NCBI GenBank assembly: GCA_023622545.1
Contig: JAMNZA010000072.1
Span: 1 to 34,745, forward strand
Direction of reading: 5' to 3'
Origin: Methanobacteriota archaeon
Lineage (GTDB): Archaea; Methanobacteriota_B; Thermococci; Methanofastidiosales; Methanofastidiosaceae
DNA length: 34,745 nucleotides
Shown here: piece by piece, positions 1 through 8,903 of the stretch
How the letters are laid out: each line of letters opens with the position of its first letter
Numbering within the stretch: the first letter of the stretch is position 1
Position numbers and translations under genes: made by a program
Notes under the pieces: generated by a model
Seen by the model: only the letters and a program-made list of their open reading frames with translations
Told to the model about the DNA's origin: nothing
Databases searched by the model: none

Positions 1-561
1 CCAGCCGACTGAATTATATGGTTTATATCCATCAGGCAAGGTCAAAGTAAGTGTTGCATAATCATCAGGCCCAAGTTGATTTGATATCTCAAAGTCAAAT
101 GAGTTTAATATGCTAGGTTTCAGGTCGTAAATATTCTGTGTATTTATGGTATATATGACATTAAACTGATAATCTGGAAGACCTCTTTTTCCTTCGGTAT
201 CAACAATTAATCTGACATTAGTAGAATTATCGTCAAATACTGGAGAAAATGTATTCCAACTTAGATTAGAATCTCTATAGCTTATGTCGACACGGCTAAC
301 TAGAGACTTTGGCAGATTAGTTTCGAATACTATCTGTGGCGGGGCATCTGAAAGCAAAATTTGATGAGTTATATAAGTATAGTCCTGATTGATATTAACA
401 TCAGTAATTATATTTGTTTTAGTTAAAGGTCCGATATCCACAGAATCTGAAGATATTTGGAATGAATACAATAAATTCTGTGCTTTAATCTCTGGACAGC
501 TCAGTGAGATTATTCCCATTAATACTATTAAAAAGACAAAAGCTTTCTTTTTCAAATACAT
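1..561 (-). CDS. Secreted/membrane-anchored surface protein, 3'-truncated by window edge; paralog of the downstream-numbered 633..1661 gene
   Basis: Hand translation of minus strand from ATG at 561: MYLKKKAFVFLIVLMGIISLSCPEIKAQNLLYSFQISSDSVDIGPLTKTNIITDVNI... with signal peptide; aligns collinearly to the 342-aa neighbour (e.g. YSFQISSDSVDI / YSFNVLSDSSDI; LPDGYKPYNSVGW / LPESFKPLNTTGW). Absent from the ORF track because it has no stop within the window. Confidence 0.8.
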   Translation of the reverse strand, partial: MYLKKKAFVFLIVLMGIISLSCPEIKAQNLLYSFQISSDSVDIGPLTKTNIITDVNINQDYTYITHQILLSDAPPQIVFETNLPKSLVSRVDISYRDSNLSWNTFSPVFDDNSTNVRLIVDTEGKRGLPDYQFNVIYTINTQNIYDLKPSILNSFDFEISNQLGPDDYATLTLTLPDGYKPYNSVGW

Positions 562-632
562 CCCTCCACAAGTTGATTGAGCAAGTTGACAATTTATATT
601 ACTTACTATAATAAATTAAAGAGAAAAATAAA

Positions 633-1661
633 CTAGGTAATGAATATTATATAAAGCAGTAGAAACACTACAAATGTTCCAACTACGGAACTTATTAGAA
701 GTTGAGTCGATGTGATGACTGATTTTGTTCTTAGTTCTGCAAAGACCAGTAAAAGTATTGGCAATAATATTGTAAGGCCCCACGAGAACTGCCAGAAGTT
801 GTTAGATATCCTATCAGAGACCTGCCTGTCCTCTTCAGCTTTTTCTAGTTTTTCATTAAGTGTTTCAATCTCTAAAGTTAAATTATGATTTTCTGTTTTG
901 TAGCTATCAACACTGTCCTGAAGTTCAATTATGCTTTGAGATAACTTTGCATTGTCTTCCCTAAGATTTGATATCTCCTGTTTCAATGAGTCGATGGATT
1001 CAGAGTAGTCACTTTCTCTGAAAAAGATTGTATAAAAGATTCCTGATGTTTTAGTAATAGGTGTGGTATACTGGAATCTCTCATCTATTAATCTCCATCC
1101 TGTTGTGTTGAGTGGTTTAAAACTTTCAGGAAGAGCAATATTAAGGGTTGCCGTGTCATCTTCTCCTAAATTTGTAAGCAATGAATATTCAAAAGAATGA
1201 TTTATGCTCTGGAAGAGTGTATAGATTGATGAAGTGTTCAACTTGTAATTTACAATAAAGTAATAACCATTCAATGAACTCTTATCTGTGGTGTCTAAAG
1301 TAAAACGTACATTTGGAGCATCTGTTTCTAAAGTTACGGGCACAGTTTGCCAAGAAGAATTAAGATCTTTGTACATGAATTCTACTTGATTGATGCTTGT
1401 CTTAGGTATAGAAGTTTCAAATACTAAAAATTGAGGTGAATTTGATAGATATAGCTCATTATTTAACATTATAAACTCTTCAGATATGTCGATATCTGTA
1501 ATAATGTCTACTTTAGACAAGGAAGCAATATCTGACGAATCAGATAAAACGTTAAAAGAATAAACAAATCCTTGTGCAGTTGTCCCTTGAATATTAAATG
1601 CTAATGCCCCAAGCATTAGAAAAAGAATCAAAATAATTGATTTCTTATTCGTAATTTCCAT
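633..1661 (-). CDS. Signal peptide + beta-rich ectodomain + coiled coil + C-terminal TM surface protein
   Basis: 342-aa ORF; N-terminal hydrophobic signal, heptad-like segment SLKQEISNLREDNAKLSQSIIELQDSVDSYKTENHNLTLEIETLNEKLEKAEED, C-terminal hydrophobic segments. Confidence 0.8.
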   Translation of the reverse strand: MEITNKKSIILILFLMLGALAFNIQGTTAQGFVYSFNVLSDSSDIASLSKVDIITDIDISEEFIMLNNELYLSNSPQFLVFETSIPKTSINQVEFMYKDLNSSWQTVPVTLETDAPNVRFTLDTTDKSSLNGYYFIVNYKLNTSSIYTLFQSINHSFEYSLLTNLGEDDTATLNIALPESFKPLNTTGWRLIDERFQYTTPITKTSGIFYTIFFRESDYSESIDSLKQEISNLREDNAKLSQSIIELQDSVDSYKTENHNLTLEIETLNEKLEKAEEDRQVSDRISNNFWQFSWGLTILLPILLLVFAELRTKSVITSTQLLISSVVGTFVVFLLLYIIFIT

Positions 1662-1752
1662 CTCCGGAACTCTAAGGGCTATAGTTAATTTAAAAATCTT
1701 TTGCCTTTAATTTTAAGATATATTTTTAAGGAAGGAATAAAATATAGTATTT

Positions 1753-2394
1753 ATGGCAACTTTAGATGATGTTCTTCACGTCATATCTACAGACGATGAA
1801 AAGGCAAAGATGGTTGCCATGGAACTAGCAAATGACAACGGGAGACGCATAATAGATGCTTTTTTTATCGAGCCTCAATCGGCAGGCGATTTATCAAAGA
1901 AACTTGATCTTCCAATGCCCACAGTTATGTTTCACATCGAGCGTTTAATAGAAATAGGTATAATTGATGTAGTTGATACTAAATTATCAAGGAAATTTAA
2001 GGACATAAAATATTACGGCCCAAAGAAGACTGCAATCTTGATAGTTCCTTCCCAAAAAGAGGAGACGGTAAAGAGTCTTTCACAAAGTCTAAAAACATCT
2101 TATCTGCCCCCGGTAACTGCTTTAATGGTGATGTTCTTGGTAGTTATTTTGGGTATAGGTTTTAGCGCACCAGGAATTTTACAATCTTTTCAATCACAGG
2201 ACACACCTATGCTTTCTCAAGGATTAGGTGGCGAAAATGAAACAAAACAGATGGATTATAATGCGAGGATCGTTGCACCATCTGCAGAAACTGCACCCGT
2301 AATAAACCCTTACATCCCACTTGTTTTCACGATTATAGGTGGGCTTTCTTCATTAGCATTGATAATGTTATTACTTAAGTTAAAGGGTAGATGA
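1753..2394 (+). CDS. Membrane-anchored winged-helix (ArsR-like) transcriptional regulator
   Basis: N-terminal wHTH pattern (AGDLSKKLDLPMPTVMFHIERLIEIGIIDVVDTKLSRKFKDIKYYGPKK) followed by two hydrophobic TM segments. Confidence 0.75.
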   Translation: MATLDDVLHVISTDDEKAKMVAMELANDNGRRIIDAFFIEPQSAGDLSKKLDLPMPTVMFHIERLIEIGIIDVVDTKLSRKFKDIKYYGPKKTAILIVPSQKEETVKSLSQSLKTSYLPPVTALMVMFLVVILGIGFSAPGILQSFQSQDTPMLSQGLGGENETKQMDYNARIVAPSAETAPVINPYIPLVFTIIGGLSSLALIMLLLKLKGR

Positions 2395-3146
2395 TTTTGA
2401 GAATTGGCATAATATCTAGGACTGACCGGGAAAAATCATTAGATATTTCAAAAAACATTTCAGACCTTCTTAAGGATAAACATGAAATATTTTTAGATGA
2501 AACATTGAAGGAGTATTTCCCTGATGCTAGGTATTCTAAAAAAGCCGGGGATGTAGATATACTAATCTCTGTAGGCGGAGACGGCACTATTCTAAAGTCT
2601 GTTAGGAGGTACAGAGACACCCCTATATTGGGTGTAAATATGGGGAAGGTAGGATATCTAAATGAAATATCTCCTGAGAGTATCAACTTGATTCCAAATA
2701 TTTTAGAAAAGCATACAATAGAAGAACGATCTATGATCTCTTGCACAATAGGGAAAAGAATGGTAGAAGCATTGAATGATATCGTAGTTAGAACTGAAGT
2801 TGCTACAAGAGTTTCTCAAGTCAAAGTTGAAATATCTGGGCATGACTACCTAGTTTCAGGCGATGGTGTTATAATTACTACCCCCACTGGTTCAACAGCT
2901 TATTCCTTCTCTGCAGGAGGACCAATTTTAAGAACTAACTCAGAGGTATTTGGGATTACACCAATATGCCCCCTATATCGAAAATCTACCCCTATAGTCT
3001 ATCCAGACTATGAAAAGGTGATAGTAACTATTATGGACAGGCCTTGCACTATAGTTGCGGATGGATTCCCTGAAGGCACAATGAAACGTGGGGATAAAAT
3101 CGAAATTAGAAAAAGCATGCTGAAAGCTAAATTTGTAAAGAAGTGA
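2391..3146 (+). CDS. nadK: NAD(+) kinase
   Basis: GGDGT motif (ISVGGDGTILKSVRR), GVNMGKVGYLNE, DGVIITTPTGSTAYSFSAGGPI; 4-nt ATGA overlap with upstream ORF. Confidence 0.93.
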   Translation: MILRIGIISRTDREKSLDISKNISDLLKDKHEIFLDETLKEYFPDARYSKKAGDVDILISVGGDGTILKSVRRYRDTPILGVNMGKVGYLNEISPESINLIPNILEKHTIEERSMISCTIGKRMVEALNDIVVRTEVATRVSQVKVEISGHDYLVSGDGVIITTPTGSTAYSFSAGGPILRTNSEVFGITPICPLYRKSTPIVYPDYEKVIVTIMDRPCTIVADGFPEGTMKRGDKIEIRKSMLKAKFVKK

Positions 3147-3616
3147 ATTTCTTGAAATTAGTTCTTGATGCATCAGCATTTATTAGTGGATTTTTGCCTC
3201 AGGAAGATGAGTATTATACTGTTTATGATGTAATTGATGAACTTCAAGACGAACAATCTAAAGAGAGGTTTTCTTACTTCTTAAATTCAGGAAAAATTAT
3301 AATTAAGGAACCTGATCCTAAAAGTATAAAGAATGTTGAGGAGAAAGCACAAAGAACAGGCGATAAACTATCACTTACAGATATTAAACTAATAGCAATT
3401 GCAATTGAAACAAGCTCTGAAATTATTTCGGAAGATTATGGGATTCAAAATATTTGTTCTATTTTTGGTATCAAATTTAATTCTATCCGAGAATCTGGAA
3501 TAAAAAAAGTTATTCGATGGGAATACTACTGCATCGGATGCAGAGAAATATTTTCAAAAAATACGACAATTTGCGAAAATTGTGGAAACTTAATAAAAAG
3601 AAGGCCAATAAAATAA
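3143..3616 (+). CDS. nob1: Nob1-like rRNA maturation endonuclease (PIN domain + zinc ribbon)
   Basis: PIN start LVLDASAFISGFLP; acidic motif SLTDIKLIAIAIE; C-terminal zinc ribbon YYCIGCREIFSKNTTICENCGNLIKRR; GTG start overlapping the NAD kinase stop. Confidence 0.88.
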   Translation: MNFLKLVLDASAFISGFLPQEDEYYTVYDVIDELQDEQSKERFSYFLNSGKIIIKEPDPKSIKNVEEKAQRTGDKLSLTDIKLIAIAIETSSEIISEDYGIQNICSIFGIKFNSIRESGIKKVIRWEYYCIGCREIFSKNTTICENCGNLIKRRPIK

Positions 3617-3643
3617 TAAATTATAATTATCTTTGATTTATTA

Positions 3644-3666
3644 TTAAATAACTGCAAGTTATTAAA
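3644..3666. promoter_or_regulatory. Operator-like imperfect palindrome upstream of the DtxR-family gene
   Basis: TTAAATAACT-GCA-AGTTATTAAA (9 of 10 arm positions complementary), upstream of a TATA-like ATTTATATT and ATG 3707. Confidence 0.45.
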
Positions 3667-3706
3667 ACAGTTAAATTTATATTTAGGAATACTTAATATT
3701 GTTAGT

Positions 3707-4198
3707 ATGGTCGACACTACAGGTACTGAAGAAGACTACTTGAAGGCAATATTTACTATTACAGATAGTAAAGGTTTTGCTAGAACTAAAGATATTGCCA
3801 AGGCTCTAGGTGTAAGACCTGCCACTACAGTTGAAATGTTAAAAAAACTCGAAGAAAAAGGGTTAATAAAAAGAGAGCATTACGGCCCTACTGTTTTAAC
3901 TGATAAAGGGTCTAGAATTGCAATGTTGACTATTAATAAACACAAAGTTCTTCTAGATTTCTTTAAGATGATACTTGTACCTTTAGAAGAAGCAGAGAAA
4001 GATGCTTGTGACATGGAACATAATCTCAGCAAGGTCACTAATGAACAGCTAATCAAATTCATGGCTTTCCTTTCTCACGAAGGGTTTTTTGATATATGGG
4101 CAAGGAAATTTAAGGATTTTTCAACAAGTGGCAAGATGAAACCTATGAAGTTCTCAGATGAAGAGTATTATGATTTTGCAACCCAAAATATGAAATAG
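3707..4198 (+). CDS. DtxR/MntR-family metal-dependent transcriptional regulator
   Basis: TGTEEDYLKAIFTITDSKGFARTKDIAKALGVRPATTVEMLKKLEEKGLIKREHYGPTVLTDKG pattern typical of the DtxR wHTH plus dimerisation domain. Confidence 0.85.
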   Translation: MVDTTGTEEDYLKAIFTITDSKGFARTKDIAKALGVRPATTVEMLKKLEEKGLIKREHYGPTVLTDKGSRIAMLTINKHKVLLDFFKMILVPLEEAEKDACDMEHNLSKVTNEQLIKFMAFLSHEGFFDIWARKFKDFSTSGKMKPMKFSDEEYYDFATQNMK

Positions 4199-4246
4199 GT
4201 CAATAAAAAAACAAACTATTTAAGATAAAAAGATAATATCAAAATC

Positions 4247-5218
4247 ATGATATCTCTTGGGATAGAGGGTACAGCTCATACCCTTGGAGTTGGGATAGTT
4301 TCTAATGATGGTGTACTCTCTAATATCACTGATTCTTATAGCTCAGATGGAGGTATACACCCCAGAGAAGCGGCAGATCACCATGCACATGTTATAGGCA
4401 GTGTGATGGAAAGATCTTTTTTAGAATCAGGTATAAAAAAAGATGACATAGACTTAATTTCATTTTCAATGGGGCCTGGACTTGGGCCGTGTCTTAGGAT
4501 TGTTGCAAGTGCAGCTAGATCCCTTTCTATAAATCTTAACGTTCCTGTAATAGGAGTTAATCACTGCGTAGCCCATGTTGAAATTGGTAGATTTGTCACA
4601 GGGGCAAAGGATCCAGTTACCCTTTATGTTTCAGGAGGAAATACTCAGATACTAGCTTATGCAGAAGGCAAGTATAGGGTATTTGGAGAAACTCTTGATG
4701 TCGGCATAGGTAATATGCAGGATACCTTTGGCAGAGAGATGGGTATTGGATTCCCTTGCGGGAAACAAATAGATGATTTGGCTAGCAAAGGCAAGAACTA
4801 CCTACCTTTACCTTACACAATTAAGGGAATGGATTTTTCATTTTCTGGGCTTTTGACAGAATCAATTAAAAAACTAAAAACTAATAGCCAAGAAGATGTT
4901 GTTTTTTCTCTTATGGAAACTGCTTACTCTCTAGTAGTTGAAGCATCTGAGCGTGCAATGTCACACACGGAAAAAAATGAATTATTATTAACTGGGGGTG
5001 TTGCTTCTTCTAGGAGATTAAAAGAAATGTGTGCCACAATGTGCGAAGAAAGAGATGCTTCTCTTTATGTTCCACCTGCACCTCTATGCCGAGATAACGG
5101 GGCTATGATTGCATACCAAGGCCTTTTAGAATATTCTAATGGTAAGAGAATGGCGATTGAAGATACAATTGTAAAACAGAAATGGAGAACTGACGAGGTG
5201 GAAGTTAATTGGATATAG
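4247..5218 (+). CDS. kae1: tRNA N6-adenosine threonylcarbamoyltransferase Kae1 (KEOPS)
   Basis: MISLGIEGTAHTLGVGIV, HHAHVIGS, GPGLGPCLRI, NHCVAHVEIGR, LYVSGGNTQIL, GMDFSFSGLL, LLTGGVASSRRL. Confidence 0.95.
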   Translation: MISLGIEGTAHTLGVGIVSNDGVLSNITDSYSSDGGIHPREAADHHAHVIGSVMERSFLESGIKKDDIDLISFSMGPGLGPCLRIVASAARSLSINLNVPVIGVNHCVAHVEIGRFVTGAKDPVTLYVSGGNTQILAYAEGKYRVFGETLDVGIGNMQDTFGREMGIGFPCGKQIDDLASKGKNYLPLPYTIKGMDFSFSGLLTESIKKLKTNSQEDVVFSLMETAYSLVVEASERAMSHTEKNELLLTGGVASSRRLKEMCATMCEERDASLYVPPAPLCRDNGAMIAYQGLLEYSNGKRMAIEDTIVKQKWRTDEVEVNWI

Positions 5219-5808
5219 AATTAATAGAAAAAGCAGTAGATCTAATAACAAAAGGGGGAGTAATAGTATATCCAACTGACACATGCTATGGTATAGGCTG
5301 TGACGCCACAAATCCATCTGCAATAAAGAAAATCTTCAAAATTAAAGGAAGAGAAAAAAATAAACCCCTGCCATTAATAGCATCTTCCTTAGAAATGATA
5401 GAAAAATATGTTTTTATGGACGAGAGAGCCATAAAATTATACCATGCCTTTCCAGGGATATCAGTCGCCTTAAGAAAAAAGGGAAGCGATATACCAGATA
5501 TCGTTAATAAAGAAAAAGTCGCATTTAGAATCCCTTCAAATGAGATGTCTAAAAAACTATGTGAGTTATCTGGAAAGCCTTTGGTATCTACAAGCGCAAA
5601 TCTTTCAGGTGACCCTTCACCTTATTCAATAGAAGAAGTTAAACTAAGTCTTAAAAAATCTCTAAATCAGATTGACTTATTTATTGATTCAGGGATTCTT
5701 AATAATAATCCTCCTTCCACAATAGTAGATTTAGTTGAAGGTAAGATAGGTAGAATTGGATCCGTAAAGGAAGATCAGATAAAGAATTTACTAGGTGGTC
5801 AAATTTGA
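5209..5808 (+). CDS. sua5: Sua5/YrdC family L-threonylcarbamoyladenylate synthase
   Basis: GGVIVYPTDTCYGIGCDATNPSAIKKIFKIKGREKNKPLPLI and SGKPLVSTSANLSGDPSP; TTG start. Confidence 0.93.
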   Translation: MDIELIEKAVDLITKGGVIVYPTDTCYGIGCDATNPSAIKKIFKIKGREKNKPLPLIASSLEMIEKYVFMDERAIKLYHAFPGISVALRKKGSDIPDIVNKEKVAFRIPSNEMSKKLCELSGKPLVSTSANLSGDPSPYSIEEVKLSLKKSLNQIDLFIDSGILNNNPPSTIVDLVEGKIGRIGSVKEDQIKNLLGGQI

Positions 5809-6452
5809 TTCTAAAGAAAGGGGCTGAAGCTGACATTTATCTAGAAGATTTCAAGGATATATTCGGATTTGAGTTCTTTAACGAGAAAGTGATAATCAAG
5901 AAAAGAGTAAAGAAAAGTTATAGAATTCCTGCAATTGATGATAACATCAGAGAATACAGGACTATAAAAGAGGCTAAGATCATAAATAAAGCAAAAGTTT
6001 CAGGTATCTACTCACCAGCATTATATCTTGTGGATTTAAAGGATAAAAAAATTGTAATGGAGTACGTTCAAGGCCTAAGACTCAAAGAACATTTATTGTC
6101 AAATGGCATTGATAAAGAAATACCTTTAGAGATTGGGAGATCTATAGGGCGCTTACATAAAGCTGGGATAGTTCATGGAGATCTCACAACATCTAATATG
6201 ATACTAAATGAAGGAAAAGTATATTTCATAGATTTTGGTTTATCTGAGGATTCTGAAGAAATTGAAAAACAAGGTATCGATATACATCTTTTAAGACAAG
6301 CATTAGAGAGCACACATTATGATGTCTCTGAGGAATTATTTAAAATAATACTAGAAGGATATTCACAAATTGTTGGAGAAGAAAAGAAGAAAGAAATTCT
6401 TCTCAGGATAGAACAAATTGAAAAGAGAGGAAGATACAGAAAAAGAGATTAG
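5805..6452 (+). CDS. bud32: Kae1-associated kinase Bud32 (KEOPS)
   Basis: GAEADIYLEDF, VIIKKRVKKSYRIPAID, GRLHKAGIVHGDLTTSNMIL, VYFIDFGLS; TTG start in 4-nt overlap with sua5. Confidence 0.93.
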   Translation: MILKKGAEADIYLEDFKDIFGFEFFNEKVIIKKRVKKSYRIPAIDDNIREYRTIKEAKIINKAKVSGIYSPALYLVDLKDKKIVMEYVQGLRLKEHLLSNGIDKEIPLEIGRSIGRLHKAGIVHGDLTTSNMILNEGKVYFIDFGLSEDSEEIEKQGIDIHLLRQALESTHYDVSEELFKIILEGYSQIVGEEKKKEILLRIEQIEKRGRYRKRD

Positions 6453-6700
6453 ATTTTCTCTAATTCACTTAAAACTTCCCATAAAATTGTCCTTGTATGC
6501 ATTGGCATATTTGGATCATTTGAAATTTCGTCCAATAGCTCGACTGCAGCATGGGCTCTTGACTGTACAGGCTCAGAAGTATCTAATAGTCTGTCAGCAG
6601 CTTCTTTGGCAGTTCTTCTTATATTTCTAGGAACACTATTGTCTTCATTAACAAACTCGTTTAAGTAGTCGACTATACCCCTAATATTTTCTTCGGGCAT
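6449..6700 (-). CDS. UPF0147 family protein
   Basis: MPEENIRGIVDYLNEFVNEDNSVPRNIRRTAKEAADRLLDTSEPVQSRAHAAVELLDEISNDPNMPMHTRTILWEVLSELE; start moved inside the listed ORF to the ATG after GAGGTGAT. Confidence 0.85.
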   Translation of the reverse strand: MPEENIRGIVDYLNEFVNEDNSVPRNIRRTAKEAADRLLDTSEPVQSRAHAAVELLDEISNDPNMPMHTRTILWEVLSELEKI

Positions 6701-6765
6701 CATATCACCTCTTCTATATATTCGTTGAATATAAAATTGCTTTAAAACCTTTATCTTTGGGAAAT

Positions 6766-7707
6766 TCAATTAATCATTAAGAAATAGGTTAATATTATAG
6801 ATATTAAGCCGAAAATACCTCCAAAAAACCATAGTATATAAACAAGCTTTTTTTCAGAAAGTTTGATATTAGAAGTAAGAATATTAGCAATTGAAAGGTA
6901 TTTTTGAGGATGTAATATCCCTTCTTTATCTACTAAAGTAGGCCCATACTTTTTACTGCCAAATCTTCTCTTGGATTTAAAAAAAAACTCTAAAATTTGA
7001 GGAATTAAAAGAAATACCCCTATTACCTCAATATGCATTATTATTGAAAACGAAGCTATTACTGCGCCAACAATTAAAGTCCCTGTATCGCCAGGAAAGA
7101 TTTTTGCCGGATACTTATTATATAACAAGAACGCTAAAAATGATAATGAAAAGGTAAGAATATAAAATCCCATTTGAGGATCTTTTAAAATAAACATACA
7201 AATCGAAAGTGAAAGAGTTGATAAAAATCCTAAGCCTATCTCTTCACCATTAAACCCTGCCAACAAATTTGTTAGATTCGAAGCTGCAGTAATCCCTATT
7301 GGGACAATTAAATAGTAGAGGATTCCAAGATTAATTTTAAAGAAAATTAGATTTATTGTTGTATCATCAATAAAAAATAGTAAAGGTATTCCACCTAAAA
7401 GGCATAGCGCTGTTTTTAATAACTGAGGAATATTAAATACGTCATCGATATAACCTATCAAACCGATAGTTGCAACTGGAAAAACAAACATCAAAATTCT
7501 TGTATCAAAGGTCAAAAGGTAATATAATATTAGAACGGGCAAAGTTCCAAGTATAAGGGCTAAACCTCCAGCTTCAGGTACTTCATACTTTTCTATTTTA
7601 TGGAGATCAACTCCAATCATTCCACGGTTTTTATTGTATTTCCCAATAATTGGAGTAATTATCAATGTGATTATAAATGAAACAAATGGGAGAATTAGAT
7701 TGTTCAT
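6766..7707 (-). CDS. Glycosyltransferase family 4 (MraY/AglH-like polyprenyl-phosphate GlcNAc-1-phosphate transferase)
   Basis: Multi-TM; EAGGLALILG, GYIDDVFNI, NLTNLLAGFNGEEIGLG, FPGDTGTLIVGA motifs. Confidence 0.88.
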   Translation of the reverse strand: MNNLILPFVSFIITLIITPIIGKYNKNRGMIGVDLHKIEKYEVPEAGGLALILGTLPVLILYYLLTFDTRILMFVFPVATIGLIGYIDDVFNIPQLLKTALCLLGGIPLLFFIDDTTINLIFFKINLGILYYLIVPIGITAASNLTNLLAGFNGEEIGLGFLSTLSLSICMFILKDPQMGFYILTFSLSFLAFLLYNKYPAKIFPGDTGTLIVGAVIASFSIIMHIEVIGVFLLIPQILEFFFKSKRRFGSKKYGPTLVDKEGILHPQKYLSIANILTSNIKLSEKKLVYILWFFGGIFGLISIILTYFLMIN

Positions 7708-7746
7708 GAACTAAATTTTATATAGAAGTTCTTAAATATTTTTATT

Positions 7747-8397
7747 ATGGGCACGTCTCTTTCTCAGTTTAATCTCTTTCTATTTGATATGGATGGAACT
7801 TTAGTCGAATTTAAACTTGATTTTCAATATCTCAAAAATGAAGCAGCAAGGCTCTTAGAAGAAAAAGGCATTAATTTTGAAATTAAAAGATCACTAAGCG
7901 AAGCTATAAGAGATTCTAAGTATTATTTTGTCAATGAAGAAGATTATATTATTTTTGTAAATATAATGGAGGATTTAACTTCAAAACATGAAATTGAGAC
8001 GGCAAATAAAGCAGAAGCATTTCCACATTCTAAAGAATTACTAAAATATCTGAAATCAAAAGGGAAAAATATTGGGATTATAACTAGAAACTGTAGAGCC
8101 GCAACAATTAAAACATTGGAAGTTTCTGATTTGATAGATTATATAGATATAATTGTAACAAGGGAGGACGTTGTAAATTCTAAACCTCACCCCGAGCACG
8201 TTGAAGTAGCAATGAAGCTCTTAGATAAAAGTTCAGCAGAAACTGTAGTTATAGGGGATCATGAGTATGACATTGCTTCTGGTAAAAGTGCTGGATGTTT
8301 TACAATAGGAATTTTATCTGGTGTGTCCTCAGAAGAGACTCTAAAAACGGCAAACATCGTTATATCCTCTCTAGAAGACATTATTTCGTTTTTATAA
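7747..8397 (+). CDS. HAD-superfamily hydrolase (phosphoglycolate phosphatase-like)
   Basis: FLFDMDGTLVEF (motif I), IGIITRN (motif II), SKPHPEHV, VVIGDHEYDIASGKSAGC (motif IV). Confidence 0.85.
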   Translation: MGTSLSQFNLFLFDMDGTLVEFKLDFQYLKNEAARLLEEKGINFEIKRSLSEAIRDSKYYFVNEEDYIIFVNIMEDLTSKHEIETANKAEAFPHSKELLKYLKSKGKNIGIITRNCRAATIKTLEVSDLIDYIDIIVTREDVVNSKPHPEHVEVAMKLLDKSSAETVVIGDHEYDIASGKSAGCFTIGILSGVSSEETLKTANIVISSLEDIISFL

Positions 8398-8468
8398 CTC
8401 AATTGACAATAAAGTTTTTAAACAGCAATTAAATCCACTCTTATATAATCAAATAAAGGAGGGTTACA

Positions 8469-8876
8469 ATGGAATTCAAGATTGTTATTTCTTACGCAGA
8501 TGGTAAGACTATAAAGAAAGAAGTAAAAGACAAACAGGCTGATGCCCTCTTTGGTTTAAAAATTGGCGAGGAGTTTAGTGGTGAGACCATAGGACTTTCC
8601 GGTCATGTATTAAAGATTACAGGCGGATCCGATAAAGATGGATTTCCAATGAGACAAGATCTTGATGGAAACAGAAGAGTTAAACTTTTACTTTCTAAGG
8701 GCGTTGGATTTAATCCACAAGATAAAGGTGAAAGAAGAAAAAAGAGAGTTAGAGGAAACACCATAAACGAAGATACTGTCCAAATTAATACCAAAGTAAT
8801 GAAGCCTGACAAATACGAGGCACCTGAAGAAAATAAAGCTGAAGAAGCCCCGAAAGGAAAATCTGAAAGTGCATAA
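8469..8876 (+). CDS. rps6e: 30S ribosomal protein S6e
   Basis: ITGGSDKDGFPMRQDLDGNRRVKLLLSKGVGFNPQDKGERRKKRVRGNTI; SD GGAGG upstream. Confidence 0.95.
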   Translation: MEFKIVISYADGKTIKKEVKDKQADALFGLKIGEEFSGETIGLSGHVLKITGGSDKDGFPMRQDLDGNRRVKLLLSKGVGFNPQDKGERRKKRVRGNTINEDTVQINTKVMKPDKYEAPEENKAEEAPKGKSESA

Positions 8877-8903
8877 ACTCAATTAATTAAAGGAGACATA
8901 TAG

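Noticed and set aside
389-580. 63-aa plus-strand ORF
   Set aside because: Antisense to the clearly coding truncated surface-protein gene 1..561; no recognisable domain.
2375-2746. 123-aa minus-strand ORF
   Set aside because: Entirely antisense to NAD kinase; composition is that of a shadow frame.
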